Shown: positions 1 to 9,752, numbered from the stretch's first letter. The stretch is DNA of 64,000 nt from Oryzomonas sp. (GCA_031292255.1 JARLHN010000033.1:124001-188000), one strand, 5' to 3'. The notes: a model not told the origin generated them from the sequence alone. Translations and numbers: made by a program.

Positions 1-110
1 CGAATGGCGATGCTGACGGCAGGCTGCGCCACATGCAGTTCTTCAGCCGCCTTGGTAAAGTTGTTGAATCGGGCGATCTCCATGAAAAACTTCAATTGAC
101 GCAGATCCAT
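1..110 (-). CDS. LysR-family transcriptional regulator, N-terminal fragment
   Basis: The minus strand encodes 36 residues beginning MDLRQLKFFMEIARFNNFTK and continuing with KAAEELHVAQPAVSIAI before the window edge. This is the classic winged helix-turn-helix start of LysR-type regulators. The effector-binding domain lies outside the window. The gene is divergent from the MFS transporter at 220, the usual arrangement in which a LysR protein controls its neighbour from the shared intergenic region. The family is clear; its effector cannot be inferred. Confidence 0.85.
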   Translation of the reverse strand, partial: MDLRQLKFFMEIARFNNFTKAAEELHVAQPAVSIAI

Positions 111-135
111 GACAGCACACTCCATATATAATATT

Positions 136-171
136 TATCGATACGATATATATTATATATTTTTGTTATCG
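136..171. promoter_or_regulatory. Putative LysR operator in divergent intergenic region
   Basis: A short perfect inverted repeat, TATCG-ATA-CGATA, spans 136-148, and a further TATCG half-site is at 167-171, within a very A+T-rich stretch between the divergent lysR-type gene and the MFS gene. LysR proteins typically bind interrupted palindromes here. The function as operator is inferred from position and symmetry. Confidence 0.4.
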
Positions 172-219
172 TAATACAAGTGGTACGCTAGTCAAAGATG
201 CGCAACAGGAAAGCGAACC

Positions 220-1443
220 ATGAACGAATTGACCATGCAGGAAGCAGAATTCATCCGCAACGGTAGCACCACCTTCCGCCAGACCAATCTGGCTTTTTTT
301 GCCGCCGGTTTTGTCACCTTCATCACCCTGTACGACGTCCAGCCGCTCCTGCCGGAATTTGGCAGGGAATTCGGCGTCCCGGCCGCCCTTGCCAGCCTCC
401 CCCTTTCGGTCACCACCGCCACCTTGGCCGTTGCCATGCTGATTGCCGGAACCGTGTCCGAGACCCTCGGCCGCAAGCCGGTCATGGTGATGTCGCTCTT
501 TATGACCTCGATTCTGGCATTCATGACCGCTTTCAGCCATACCCTTTCCTCGCTGATCGTCGTCAGGCTGCTGCAGGGGGTGGCGCTGGCGGGCCTGCCG
601 TCGGTGGCCATGGCCTATCTGAGCGAGGAGATCGACCCGCCGTCCATCGGCGCCGCCATGGGGTTGTACATCAGCGGTAACGCCATCGGCGGCATGTCGG
701 GGCGGATCTTCACGGCCACCGTCACCGACCTCTCTTCATGGCGTACCGCCCTGGCGCTCATCGGGGTCGCCTGCCTGGGGCTGAGCATCTATTTTGCCCG
801 CCATCTTCCTCCCTCCACCCATTTCCGGCAGCGCCCCTTCGAGTTGCGCTACCTTTTCACCTCCCTCTACCGGCAGCTGTGCGATCCGGTTCTCCTCTGT
901 CTCTATTGCCTCGCCTTCCTGGTCATGGGGAGCTTCGTCACCCTGTACAACTACCTTACCTTCCGGCTTTTGGGGCACCCCTACGGTCTGACCCAAACCC
1001 TGGTCAGCCTGATCTTTCTGGTCTATTTTCTCGGTTCGTTCAGCTCCAGTTCCATGGGGTGGATGGTGAACCGTTTCGGTCGCCGCCCCATGATCCGCGC
1101 CGGTCTCGGCGCCATGGCGCTCGGCACGGCCATCACCCTGGCCGCTCCGCTCCCCTTGATTATCGTCGGGGTGGCCGTCTTCACCTGTGGTTTTTTCGGC
1201 GCCCACTCCGTCGCTTCAAGCTGGGTGGGGCGCCATGCCAAAACAGGAAGGGCCCAGGCCTCATCACTGTACCTGTTCTTCTATTACCTGGGATCGAGCA
1301 TATCCGGGACCGCAGGAGGATTCTGCTGGACCCGTGCGGGGTGGGGCGGGGTGGCGGGGTTGATCGGCCTGTTGCTCACGGCGGCGTTCATCGTCACCGC
1401 CTTTTCGGCGCGCTTGGCGACAGACCGGGTGCGTGGAGTATAG
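220..1443 (+). CDS. MFS transporter, YnfM-like
   Basis: The 407-residue protein has the hydrophobic pattern of a 12-helix major facilitator. Its N-terminal segment (FAAGFVTFITLYDVQPLLPE) resembles the YnfM type of drug/sugar-efflux-like carriers. The loop motif GRKPVMV follows helix 2 (about residues 87-93), and its counterpart NRFGRRPM occurs in the second half, as expected for two six-helix bundles. The start ATG at 220 follows GGAAAGCG. The gene is divergent from a LysR regulator that probably controls it. The substrate is unknown; proton-driven efflux from the inner membrane is the family expectation. Confidence 0.85.
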   Translation: MNELTMQEAEFIRNGSTTFRQTNLAFFAAGFVTFITLYDVQPLLPEFGREFGVPAALASLPLSVTTATLAVAMLIAGTVSETLGRKPVMVMSLFMTSILAFMTAFSHTLSSLIVVRLLQGVALAGLPSVAMAYLSEEIDPPSIGAAMGLYISGNAIGGMSGRIFTATVTDLSSWRTALALIGVACLGLSIYFARHLPPSTHFRQRPFELRYLFTSLYRQLCDPVLLCLYCLAFLVMGSFVTLYNYLTFRLLGHPYGLTQTLVSLIFLVYFLGSFSSSSMGWMVNRFGRRPMIRAGLGAMALGTAITLAAPLPLIIVGVAVFTCGFFGAHSVASSWVGRHAKTGRAQASSLYLFFYYLGSSISGTAGGFCWTRAGWGGVAGLIGLLLTAAFIVTAFSARLATDRVRGV

Positions 1444-1629
1444 TTGAACCCGATTACGGCGTGCTGGTCGTCGGCCGTCCGGAGGGGGGATTCGTGGTGC
1501 TGGTGGAGAAGGCCAGCCCGGAACGGATGTACACCGATTGGCGTTGTCAGTGATGTCCGACGGTATGAGTGGTCTGGGCGCCTCCTGACCTGGATTTGTG
1601 GCCTTTGAACGGCGCAACGGATTCAGAGT

Positions 1630-2751
1630 CTACTTTACGCCCGCCTCGGCCGGTTGCACCAACTGCCCCTCGTTGATGCCGCTGCCCGGGTTGAGCACGA
1701 CCCGATCCCCCTCCCCGAGCCCCGTGCTGCTCCGCACCATCTTGCCGTCGCTATCGGCCACCGACACCTCGCGGAACCTCACACGGTTGTCGCTCCCCAC
1801 CACTCCCACGTAGGATTTTTCACCCTTCATCAGCAGCGCCTCCGCCGGCACCTGGACACGGGGCGGGGTCTTCAGGGTCAGGCTGACCCGCACGAACCCC
1901 CCGGCCAAAACCGTGCCCTCCCGGTTGTCAAGGTCCAGTTCCACCAGCAGCGTGCGGCTCTTGAGGTCGAGTTCGCCGCTGACACGGGTCACGCTGGCCG
2001 GAAGACGCACCTCCGGCCGCGCCGCGTCGGCGACCTCGGCCCGGTCACCTTTTTTCACGAAGGCCGCATTATTCTGGTCCAGGTAGATATAGACCCGCAG
2101 CAGGTCGGTCCGGGAGAGGGTCACGACCGGCTGTGCCGCGGTCTGGTTGGTGGTGGCGCTCTGCAAGAGCGCCCCGGGATCGACGAACCGAGCCGTCACC
2201 GTGCCGCTGAACGGGGCGCGTATGATCTCGTACCCCCTCTGGCTCTTCAGGCTCTCGGCGGTTGCTTCGGCGGTCTCGGCCGCGGCCTCGGCATTGTCGT
2301 AATCCTGTTGGGCTATCACCCCGTCCTTGAGCAGGGAGTGTTCCCGATCGGCGAACAGCCGCTTGGTACGGGCATCGGCCTTGGCTGCATCGTACTGGCG
2401 GTCCAGTTCGGGGGATTCGAGCACCGCCAGCAGTTGATCGCGGCTGACCCGGTCCCCCTTGTCCACGCGGATCTCCCGCAGATAGCCGCTTACCTTGGCG
2501 TACAAGGTTACCTCGGCAAAGGGGCGTGCCTCGCCCGACAGCACCACGTTCCGCTGCCCGGGGGAGCGGCCGGCAACGGCGACCGGCACCCGGGGGCCTG
2601 CCGCGAGGTCGGACTTGAGAGCCCGGAGGTCTCCCTGTACCCGGCTGCGGCGGATGCCGAGCAGTACCCCCAAAAGGACCACCACCAGCACCACCACCAG
2701 GCCACCGGCCAGAAACAGCCCTTTTCGTGATGTGAAACTGCTTTCATTCAT
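1630..2751 (-). CDS. RND efflux periplasmic adaptor (membrane fusion protein)
   Basis: The 373-residue protein has an N-terminal membrane anchor (about residues 12-30, rich in V/L/G), a barrel-sandwich (lipoyl-like) segment (VSGYLREIRVDKGDRVSRDQ region), a helical hairpin (about residues 115-165) and beta-barrel segments typical of the HlyD/AcrA adaptor family. It links an RND pump to an outer-membrane channel. Its start overlaps the end of the upstream pump gene by 8 bp, so the two are co-transcribed and probably translationally coupled. No outer-membrane factor gene lies next to the pair, so the channel must be encoded elsewhere. Confidence 0.9.
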   Translation of the reverse strand: MNESSFTSRKGLFLAGGLVVVLVVVLLGVLLGIRRSRVQGDLRALKSDLAAGPRVPVAVAGRSPGQRNVVLSGEARPFAEVTLYAKVSGYLREIRVDKGDRVSRDQLLAVLESPELDRQYDAAKADARTKRLFADREHSLLKDGVIAQQDYDNAEAAAETAEATAESLKSQRGYEIIRAPFSGTVTARFVDPGALLQSATTNQTAAQPVVTLSRTDLLRVYIYLDQNNAAFVKKGDRAEVADAARPEVRLPASVTRVSGELDLKSRTLLVELDLDNREGTVLAGGFVRVSLTLKTPPRVQVPAEALLMKGEKSYVGVVGSDNRVRFREVSVADSDGKMVRSSTGLGEGDRVVLNPGSGINEGQLVQPAEAGVK

Positions 2752-5700
2752 TGGGATTTCCCCTCTCGTCCGGCTCCTCGCCCCGCTCCGCAGCCCGGAA
2801 CTGTTCGTCGAGGAGATGCTTGACGGGCATCTTGGTACGCAGCAGCGAGTAAATTACCGGCACCACGAACAGGGTCAGGATCGTCGCCACCAGCAACCCG
2901 CCGATCACGGCCCGGCCCAGGGGGGCGTTCTGTTCGCCGGCCTCGCCCATGGCAAATGCCATGGGCAGCATGCCGATGATCATGGCCAGGGCGGTCATCA
3001 ATACCGGCCTGAGCCGCGTCCTGGCCGCCTCCAGGGCCGCCTCCGCCGGTGTGGCCACCTTTTCCACCCTGATGTCGTTGGCGAAACTCACCAGCAGGAT
3101 CGAGTTGGAGGTGGCGATGCCGATGGCCATGATCGACCCCATCAGCGATTCCACGTTGATGGTGGTGCCGGTCAGGGCCAGCATCCAGAGTATCCCCATC
3201 AGGGCGCCGGGCACGGCCATCATGATGATGAACGGGTCGATCCACGACTGGAACAGCACCACCATCAGGAAATAGACCAGAAGGGTGGCCAGGATCAGCC
3301 CAAGGCCCAGGCTGCGGAAGGACTCGTTCATGACCTCGTTCTGGCCGCGCACCGTGATGCGCATGCCCGGGGGGAGTTTTCCGAGCGATGCGACGCTCTT
3401 GTCGATCTCCCGGATCACGGAACCCAGGTCGCGCCCCTCCACGCTGGCATCAACGTTCAGCACCCGTTGCACCGTGTAGTGGGTGATGTTCTCGAGGCTT
3501 ACCCGGTGGGAGATAAGCGCCAGGTTGCCCAAGGTCTGGGCCGGGATCTGGGGCGTATCCGACGGCGCTGGCTGGTACGGCGGCTGGAGCAGCGTGCCGG
3601 CCTCCGGCGGGGTGACCGGCATGGCTATCAGGTCCGACAGGGTGGTCTGGTACTGGCGCGGAATCTGCACCGCCACGGTGTAGTTGACGTTGTTGGCCGG
3701 GTTGAGGAAGAACGAGGGTGCTATCAGTACGCTGGAAGAGAGGGAAATCAGGGCGCTGGTGGCCACGTCCCGTTCGCTCATGCCGAGCTGGGCCGCCCGG
3801 ACCCGGTCCACGTCCACCTGCAGGGTCGGGTAATCCAGCACTTGGTTGATGTGTACGTCGGCGGCGCCGGGGATGGTTCGCAGAGCATCCCTGATCTTGA
3901 AGGCGTACGGGTAGGAACGGTTGAAGTCCGGCCCCTCTATCTGGATATCGATGGGTGAAGTCAAGCCGAAGTTGAGTACCTGGGTGACGATATCGGCAGA
4001 TTGGAAATAGAAGGACGAACCGGGGAACTGCCGGGGAAGCGCCTCGCGGATCCGGCGGCGGTACAGGGCGGTCGGGCGGTGGCCCTGTTTGAGGGAGATC
4101 AGTATTTCGGCGTCTATGCCGCTGATGTTTTCGGTCTGCACAAAGGCCAGGTTATAGAATGTCGGCACACCCACCATGTCGTTGATCGTGTCGATCTCGC
4201 CGGCAGGAATGATCCCGCGGATCTGCTCCTCCACCCGGGCCACCAGCTTCTCGGTCTCTTCGATGCGGGTGCCGGACGGGGCACGCACATGCAGTTTCAT
4301 CAGACCCACGTCCACCGAGGGGAAGAAGTCGGTGCCGATGATGAAGAGCAGCCCCATGCTGACCAGTCCCACCAGGGCCACTACCACCAGCGTAAAGGTG
4401 CGATGGTGCAGAACCTCCCCCAACAGCCGGCCGTAGCGCTCACGAAAGCGCTCGAAGCCGTCCTCGCGGCGTTGGTTCAGGTTTCGGAAGAGGGTGGCCA
4501 CCATACCCATCTTTCCGGCGGAAGGGGGGCGCGCACCATGGGGTTCCGCACCCAGCAACATCCGCGACAACACCGGCACCAGGGTGCGGGAGAGCAGGTA
4601 TGAGGCCAGCATGGCGGCCACCACCGCGAACGCCAGGGGGGTGAAGAGGTACTTGGCCGGCCCGACCAGCAGCACCACCGGGAAAAAGACCACGCAGATG
4701 GCCAGGGTCGCCACGATGGCCGGCATCGCCACCTGGTGGGCGCTGTCCATTACCGCCATGGTGAGCGGCTTGCCCAGGGCGCGGTTGCGGTGGATATTCT
4801 CCACCTCCACCGTGGCGTCGTCCACCAGCATGCCGATGGCCAGGGCCAATCCGCCCAGGGTCATGATGTTGATGCTCTGGCCAGCCAGGTTCATGGCGAT
4901 CACCGCGCTGAAGATGGCCAGAGGGATGGAGGTGGAGACTACAAGCGTGCTGCGCAGGCTTCCGAGGAAGACCAGGATCATCAGCGAAACCAGGATCGTG
5001 CCGATGACCGCCTCGCGCACCACCCCCGTAACCGCTGCCCTCACGAAGAGCGACTGGTCGAAATCGATCTTCAGCTCCAGGCCCTGGGGCGCCACCTCCT
5101 TGATGGCGGGCAGGGCCTCGCGGGCGGCGTCCACCACCGCCAGGGTGGACGCGTCGGCGTGCTTGAGGATGGCCAGGTAGGTTGCCCGCCGGCCGTTGAC
5201 GTGCACGATGTTGGACTGTTCGGCATAGCTGTCCGAGACCCGCGCCACGTCACCCAGGTAGACCGGGGCGCTGCCCGTCACCTTGACCGGGATGGCGTTG
5301 AACTGGTCGATGACCCGTGGGCTGGAGTTGAGCAGCACGTTGTACTCCAGCCCGCCGATGCGGGCGGTGCCTGCCGGGATGATCACGTTGGACGATTGGA
5401 GGGCGTTCACCACGTCGGCCGGGGAGAGCCCCCGAGATGACAAGGCCGACGGGTCGATATCGATCATGATCTGGCGGGTCTTGCCGCCGAAGGGCGCCGG
5501 CGTGGAGAGCCCCGGGATGGTGAAAAGCTTGACGCGGATAAAGTTGAGGCCATAATCGAAGATCTTTTCTTCCGGAAGATTTTTGCTCGACAGGGTCAAC
5601 TGGGCAACCGGCACGTTGGAAGCGTTGAACTGGACGATGGCCGGCGGCTGGGTGCCGGGCGGCGCGATCCTGAGCAGGGTGCTGGAGACGGAGGATATCT

Positions 5701-6022
5701 GGGAGATGGCGGCCCCGATCTCGGTGCCGGGCTGGAAATAGACCTTGAGGACACCTGTGCCGGGGATCGACTGGGACTCGATGCGGGAGATGCCGTTGAC
5801 GGTGGTGGAGTAGGCCCGTTCGCTGATCAAGACGATGCGGCGTTCCATGTCCTCCGGGGAGAGGCCGGGGTAGTTCCAGACCACCACCACGACCGGGATG
5901 TCGATGATCGGGAAGATATCGACGATCATCCTGGTGAGGGAGAGCGTGCCCAGCACCAGGATCAACAGCGCCATCACCGCGACGCTGTAGGGTCGCCTCA
6001 AGGCTAATCTTACTATCCACAT
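2744..6022 (-). CDS. RND efflux pump, inner-membrane permease
   Basis: About 1092 residues from the chosen start MWIVRLALRRPYSV, the normal RND beginning just before TM1. An upstream in-frame ATG at 6067 adds 15 non-conserved residues and lacks a ribosome site. The TM4 signature GMLVDDATVEVENI carries the paired aspartates of the proton relay, and two large periplasmic loops with internal duplication are visible. It belongs to the HAE/AcrB-like superfamily and is closer to the broad 'efflux RND permease' group than to metal exporters. It is the first gene of a two-gene operon with the adaptor downstream, the reverse of the more common order. Substrate unknown. Confidence 0.92.
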   Translation of the reverse strand: MWIVRLALRRPYSVAVMALLILVLGTLSLTRMIVDIFPIIDIPVVVVVWNYPGLSPEDMERRIVLISERAYSTTVNGISRIESQSIPGTGVLKVYFQPGTEIGAAISQISSVSSTLLRIAPPGTQPPAIVQFNASNVPVAQLTLSSKNLPEEKIFDYGLNFIRVKLFTIPGLSTPAPFGGKTRQIMIDIDPSALSSRGLSPADVVNALQSSNVIIPAGTARIGGLEYNVLLNSSPRVIDQFNAIPVKVTGSAPVYLGDVARVSDSYAEQSNIVHVNGRRATYLAILKHADASTLAVVDAAREALPAIKEVAPQGLELKIDFDQSLFVRAAVTGVVREAVIGTILVSLMILVFLGSLRSTLVVSTSIPLAIFSAVIAMNLAGQSINIMTLGGLALAIGMLVDDATVEVENIHRNRALGKPLTMAVMDSAHQVAMPAIVATLAICVVFFPVVLLVGPAKYLFTPLAFAVVAAMLASYLLSRTLVPVLSRMLLGAEPHGARPPSAGKMGMVATLFRNLNQRREDGFERFRERYGRLLGEVLHHRTFTLVVVALVGLVSMGLLFIIGTDFFPSVDVGLMKLHVRAPSGTRIEETEKLVARVEEQIRGIIPAGEIDTINDMVGVPTFYNLAFVQTENISGIDAEILISLKQGHRPTALYRRRIREALPRQFPGSSFYFQSADIVTQVLNFGLTSPIDIQIEGPDFNRSYPYAFKIRDALRTIPGAADVHINQVLDYPTLQVDVDRVRAAQLGMSERDVATSALISLSSSVLIAPSFFLNPANNVNYTVAVQIPRQYQTTLSDLIAMPVTPPEAGTLLQPPYQPAPSDTPQIPAQTLGNLALISHRVSLENITHYTVQRVLNVDASVEGRDLGSVIREIDKSVASLGKLPPGMRITVRGQNEVMNESFRSLGLGLILATLLVYFLMVVLFQSWIDPFIIMMAVPGALMGILWMLALTGTTINVESLMGSIMAIGIATSNSILLVSFANDIRVEKVATPAEAALEAARTRLRPVLMTALAMIIGMLPMAFAMGEAGEQNAPLGRAVIGGLLVATILTLFVVPVIYSLLRTKMPVKHLLDEQFRAAERGEEPDERGNPNE

Positions 6023-6280
6023 GGCCGAATCTCGCGAGAGGTTGCAGGGGTTCCGTCCCTGCCGCATGGCCGGTTAGAGCGGGGCTGTTGGGCGGCATCG
6101 TAGAGAAACCGGCATGCATCTCCGTTATCTCATGGCAGCATTCCTTTGGATCGATCGTTACTAATAGGCTCGTTTATGTCCTTATAGGGTGTATTGTACC
6201 TCAAACATACTGATCTGCAAATTCGATTACGGCGCAGGTATGAAAGCGCATCCGGGACGCTCTGCGGCAGACATGAAAAA

Positions 6281-6310
6281 AGGGGGCAGGACCTCGCGGT
6301 CCTGCCCCCT
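6281..6310 (-). terminator. Rho-independent terminator, 13-bp stem
   Basis: A perfect 13-bp stem (AGGGGGCAGGACC / GGTCCTGCCCCCT) encloses a TCGC tetraloop. A-run on the left and short T-run on the right suit both directions. On the minus strand it sits just after the isochorismatase gene, so it most likely ends that transcript and insulates the RND operon downstream. Confidence 0.85.
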
Positions 6311-6336
6311 TTGCCACGCCGCTCCCATGAGGGCGG

Positions 6337-6903
6337 TTAACGCACCAGCTTCGACAGCTTCTTGAACTCCTCTGTCCCCGCGACCTTCAGAAGCTGGAAC
6401 AGAACGGATTCGGTGGAGGTGGGGACCGCGCCGGTCAGGGCCATGGCTTCGGCGGCGATCTGCCAGTTATCTTTGCTGCGGCTCATGACGGCGTCCCTGA
6501 CCACATGCACCTCAAAGCCGGCGTCGCGCAGCTCGATCACGGTCTGCAGCACGCAGACGTGAGTCTCCATGCCGGTGACGATGATCTGGGTGCGTCCGGT
6601 GCTCGTGAGCTTTTCCATAAATTCGGCGCTGCCGCAACTGCTGAAGGCCATCTTCTCAAAGAAGCCGGCGTTGCCGGCCTTCTCCTTCAACTCCGGCAGG
6701 GTGGCGCCCAAACCCTTGACGTACTGTTCGGTGATGAGTGCCGGAATCCCCAACTCCTGGGCGGTTTCCAGCAGAATGGCGATATTCCTGGTCAGTTTGT
6801 GGAGGATCTTGTCGTTCATGGCCAGGCAGAGCTTCTCCTGAACATCGATCACCACCAGTAGAGCCTTGTCACGCTCCAGAAAGAATCTGTCCTTTACCGA
6901 CAT
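6337..6903 (-). CDS. Isochorismatase-family cysteine hydrolase
   Basis: The 188-residue protein has the isochorismatase-like fold markers: the aspartate in LLVVIDVQEKL near the N-terminus, the central lysine-containing GAT/K region, and the nucleophilic cysteine in GMETHVCVLQTV. The start at 6903 is preceded by GGAAAGGAGATC with good spacing; an upstream in-frame start adds 18 unlikely residues. It is probably a YcaC/nicotinamidase-like amidohydrolase, but the substrate cannot be told from sequence. It is followed by a strong terminator and appears monocistronic. Confidence 0.85.
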   Translation of the reverse strand: MSVKDRFFLERDKALLVVIDVQEKLCLAMNDKILHKLTRNIAILLETAQELGIPALITEQYVKGLGATLPELKEKAGNAGFFEKMAFSSCGSAEFMEKLTSTGRTQIIVTGMETHVCVLQTVIELRDAGFEVHVVRDAVMSRSKDNWQIAAEAMALTGAVPTSTESVLFQLLKVAGTEEFKKLSKLVR

Positions 6904-6952
6904 GGTCCGATCTCCTTTCCTGCCTTCAATTTTCCGTAACATAAACAGGTTA

Positions 6953-7062
6953 GCCACAGAACCGCGGAGAAAAAAGTGAAACGTGAATGGTACAATCCCT
7001 GAAGATGCCAGCCCCTCACTATTCGCTTTTCACAGGTAACTTTTCATTATTCACCATTCACG
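6953..7062. repeat. Degenerate dispersed repeat / inverted repeat
   Basis: Between the isochorismatase and ntrC-like genes a fragment AGCCACAGAACCGCGGAG resembles one end of the 'CCACAGAG' dispersed repeats seen at 50193 and 59628. It is followed by a perfect 10-bp inverted repeat CGTGAATGGT (6982-6991) / ACCATTCACG (7053-7062). No gene is visible here. Confidence 0.5.
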
Positions 7063-7072
7063 AGTCCCTGCA

Positions 7073-8515
7073 TCAATCCCGTTTCAGCTCTATTCCCAGG
7101 TCGTTGATCTTCTTGCGCAGCGTGTTGCGGTTGATGCCGAGGATATCCGCCGCCTTGACCTGGTTCCAACGGGTTTTCTCAAGGATGATGCGGATCAGTG
7201 GACGTTCCACCTGCTCCAGCACCATGGTGTGAATATCCCCCTTTTCCAGTTTTTCGATGCCGTTCATGCAGGAACGCAGCTTCATGTCCACGATCGCCTC
7301 CAGAGAGGCTTCATGGGAACCGGTCGGCTGGCTCCCTGAGATCGGCTCCAGCCCTTCGAAATCGCGCGGGGTCAAAAACGGGTCGCTTGAGAGGATAATA
7401 GCGCGTTTGATGGTGTTTTCCAGCTCCCGCACGTTGCCGGGCCATGAATGGGCGGTCAATACGGCCATCGCCTCGTCGGTGCACTTTTTGTCGGGGATGT
7501 CGAGCTCGGTGCAGGTCCGGCCCAGGAAATACTGAACAAGCGGGGGGATGTCTTCCCTTCGTTCCCGCAGGGGGACCAGGTTGATGGGAACAACGTTCAG
7601 CCGGTAGAAAAGGTCTTCACGGAACTCCTTCTGGCGGACCTTTTCAATCAGTTCCTGATTCGTGGCGGCCACGATGCGCACATCCACCGGGATGCTCTGG
7701 TTGCCGCCGGTGCGGGTGATCTCGCGCTCCTGGAGGACACGAAGGATCTTGGCCTGCAGGTCGAGCGGCATGTCGCCGATCTCGTCCAGGAAGAGCGTAC
7801 CCTGGTGGGCCTGTTCGAACTTGCCCAGCTTGCGTTCCACCGCACCGGTGAAGGCACCCTTCTCAAAGCCGAACAATTCGCTTTCCAGAAGCTCTTTGGG
7901 GATGGCAGCGCAGTTGATGGCGACAAACGGCTTGCCCAGCCGGCGCGAATTGAAATGGATGGCCCGCGCCACCAGCTCCTTGCCCGTCCCCGACTCTCCC
8001 TGGACCAGGATGGTGACGTCACTGCCGGCCACCTTGCCGATGGTCTTGTAGACCTCGCGCATGGCCGGTGAATTGCCGATAATGTTCTTCTCGACCTGGT
8101 AGCGCTCCTTGAGTTCCTGCTTGAGCAGGGAAACCTGACCGGCGATCTCGCGGGCGCGTCCGACCTTTTCGATGATTGCGTCGATCACGTCCAGGTCGAA
8201 CGGCTTGGTGATGTAATCATAGGCCCCGCGTTTCATGGCCTCCACCGCGTTCTTCATGCTGGCCTCGGCCGTCATGATGACCACCAGCAGATCGCTCTTT
8301 TGTTCGCGGATCTTGTCCAGCAGGTCAAGACCGCTGATGCCTGGCATCTTGATGTCGAGAATCGCCAGGTCGTAGCTGTTGTCCTGAACCAACGAGAGCG
8401 CTTGCCGCCCGTCGTGGGCCAGATCGACCGTGAACCCTTTCCGCTTGAGGGCCTTGGAAAGGACCCAACGCATGCTCTCTTCATCATCGGCCACTAGGAT
8501 TCTGTTTAACGGCAT
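7073..8515 (-). CDS. ntrC: Sigma-54-dependent response regulator, NtrC-type
   Basis: 480 residues from the start MPLNRILVADDEE, preceded by AGGGG at 7-nt spacing. The receiver domain (about residues 1-120) has acidic residues DD at 10-11 and phospho-acceptor D54 in LAILDIKMPG. The AAA+ sigma-54 interaction domain follows, with Walker A GESGTGKE and the GAFTGA loop that contacts sigma-54 RNA polymerase. A Fis-type helix-turn-helix ends the protein (AADILGINRNTLRKKINDLG). The adjacent PAS histidine kinase is the likely partner. The order dusB-ntrB-ntrC matches the classic nitrogen-regulation operon, but the regulated genes are not shown here. Confidence 0.9.
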   Translation of the reverse strand: MPLNRILVADDEESMRWVLSKALKRKGFTVDLAHDGRQALSLVQDNSYDLAILDIKMPGISGLDLLDKIREQKSDLLVVIMTAEASMKNAVEAMKRGAYDYITKPFDLDVIDAIIEKVGRAREIAGQVSLLKQELKERYQVEKNIIGNSPAMREVYKTIGKVAGSDVTILVQGESGTGKELVARAIHFNSRRLGKPFVAINCAAIPKELLESELFGFEKGAFTGAVERKLGKFEQAHQGTLFLDEIGDMPLDLQAKILRVLQEREITRTGGNQSIPVDVRIVAATNQELIEKVRQKEFREDLFYRLNVVPINLVPLRERREDIPPLVQYFLGRTCTELDIPDKKCTDEAMAVLTAHSWPGNVRELENTIKRAIILSSDPFLTPRDFEGLEPISGSQPTGSHEASLEAIVDMKLRSCMNGIEKLEKGDIHTMVLEQVERPLIRIILEKTRWNQVKAADILGINRNTLRKKINDLGIELKRD

Positions 8516-8642
8516 TGTTATCCCCTGTTTATCCACATATAAAATTACATTATAGGGTGTTATGGGTACTCCTGGCCGGCAACTCCAGGGGGTACACATG
8601 ACGCTTTATGATTCAGTTCATGATCTCGGCACCGGCGGCCGG

Positions 8643-9752
8643 TCATTGCACCAGCGGCAGCAGTATCGTGAATTTGGTCCCATGCCCGGCATCGGACTCC
8701 ACCTTGATCATGCCGCGATGTTCCGCCACGATCTTGTGGCAGATGGTCAGCCCCAGGCCGGTGCCCGACGACTTGGTGCTGAAAAACGGCGTCCAGATAT
8801 TCTCCAGGTCCTCAGCCGGGATGCCGGGTCCGTCATCGGCGATCTCCACGACAACCATGCGGGAGCTGCGCTCGTTCTGGGCCATGCGGTAATCCGACAG
8901 CACCCGGCTTGTTACGGTCAATTGCCCGGTATCCTGTAAGGCTTCGATGGCATTGCAGATCAGGTTCAGGAACAGCCGGGTCAACATCTCCTCATCGGCC
9001 ATGATGGGCGGTATGCTGGGATCGAAGTGTTTGTTGAAGGTGATGTCCCGGCCGGAAACGGCCTGTTTTTGCAACAGGAGGATGTCGCCCAGCACCTTGT
9101 GCAGGTTGACCGGCCCCAGTTTGAGACCTCGCGGCGAGGCCAGTTCCAGCAGTTCGCGAATAATGTGGTCGATGCGTTCCGTTTCGCGGATCATTACCCG
9201 GGTGTACTCCCGCATGTCGCTCTCGACGCTCAACTCCTGCTCCAGCAGTTGGGCCGCCCCCTTGATGCCCCCCAGGGGATTCTTCACCTCGTGGGCCAGC
9301 CCGGCCGCCAGCGTGCCCATGGTGGAGAGCCGGTCGGCCTGGCGGACCGCCGCCTCCAACTCGCGGATGTAGGTGATGTCCTTGAGGGTCAGGATGGTGC
9401 CGATATTCTCGCCGGTTCCCAGCATGAGCGGGTAGCAGGTGACGGCAACCGGCTTGACCTTGCCGGTGGAGCGGACCACCACGTTCTCATGGTCCGAGAT
9501 GGTGATGCCGGTCTGCGTGGTTTTCAGCACCATCTCCACCAGCGTTTTTTCCAGGGCAAAGAGCTTTTCAAAGCCGGCGCCCAGGGCTTGGCGCCGGGAA
9601 AACCCGGTGATCTCCTCGGCTGCCGGATTGCACAGGGTGATCAGGCCATTCCGGTCAACGACAATCACGCCGTCGCCGACGCTGTCGATCACGGTGGCAT
9701 AGTAATCGCCCGAATAGTTGCCCTGTTCAGCGTTGTTGTGGGTTGTCTGCAT
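8643..9752 (-). CDS. ntrB: PAS-domain histidine kinase, NtrB-type
   Basis: The 369-residue protein lacks transmembrane segments. It has one PAS domain (about residues 18-130), a HisKA dimerisation domain with phospho-acceptor His in GLAHEVKNPLGGIKGAAQ, and a HATPase domain with N box NLICNAIEAL, G1 box DDGPGIP and G2 box GTGLGLTICHKI. This is the layout of soluble NtrB kinases. Its start overlaps the end of dusB by 26 bp, and the NtrC-type regulator follows about 130 bp downstream, so the three form an operon. A nitrogen role is inferred from architecture and synteny; other Geobacter-type NtrC pairs have different roles. Confidence 0.88.
   Translation of the reverse strand: MQTTHNNAEQGNYSGDYYATVIDSVGDGVIVVDRNGLITLCNPAAEEITGFSRRQALGAGFEKLFALEKTLVEMVLKTTQTGITISDHENVVVRSTGKVKPVAVTCYPLMLGTGENIGTILTLKDITYIRELEAAVRQADRLSTMGTLAAGLAHEVKNPLGGIKGAAQLLEQELSVESDMREYTRVMIRETERIDHIIRELLELASPRGLKLGPVNLHKVLGDILLLQKQAVSGRDITFNKHFDPSIPPIMADEEMLTRLFLNLICNAIEALQDTGQLTVTSRVLSDYRMAQNERSSRMVVVEIADDGPGIPAEDLENIWTPFFSTKSSGTGLGLTICHKIVAEHRGMIKVESDAGHGTKFTILLPLVQ

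Noticed and set aside
2495-3958. Long plus-strand open frame (487 codons) opposite the RND pump
   Set aside because: It is the complement of a clear RND permease, has H/Q/G/R-rich low-information translation and no ribosome site; it is a high-G+C shadow.
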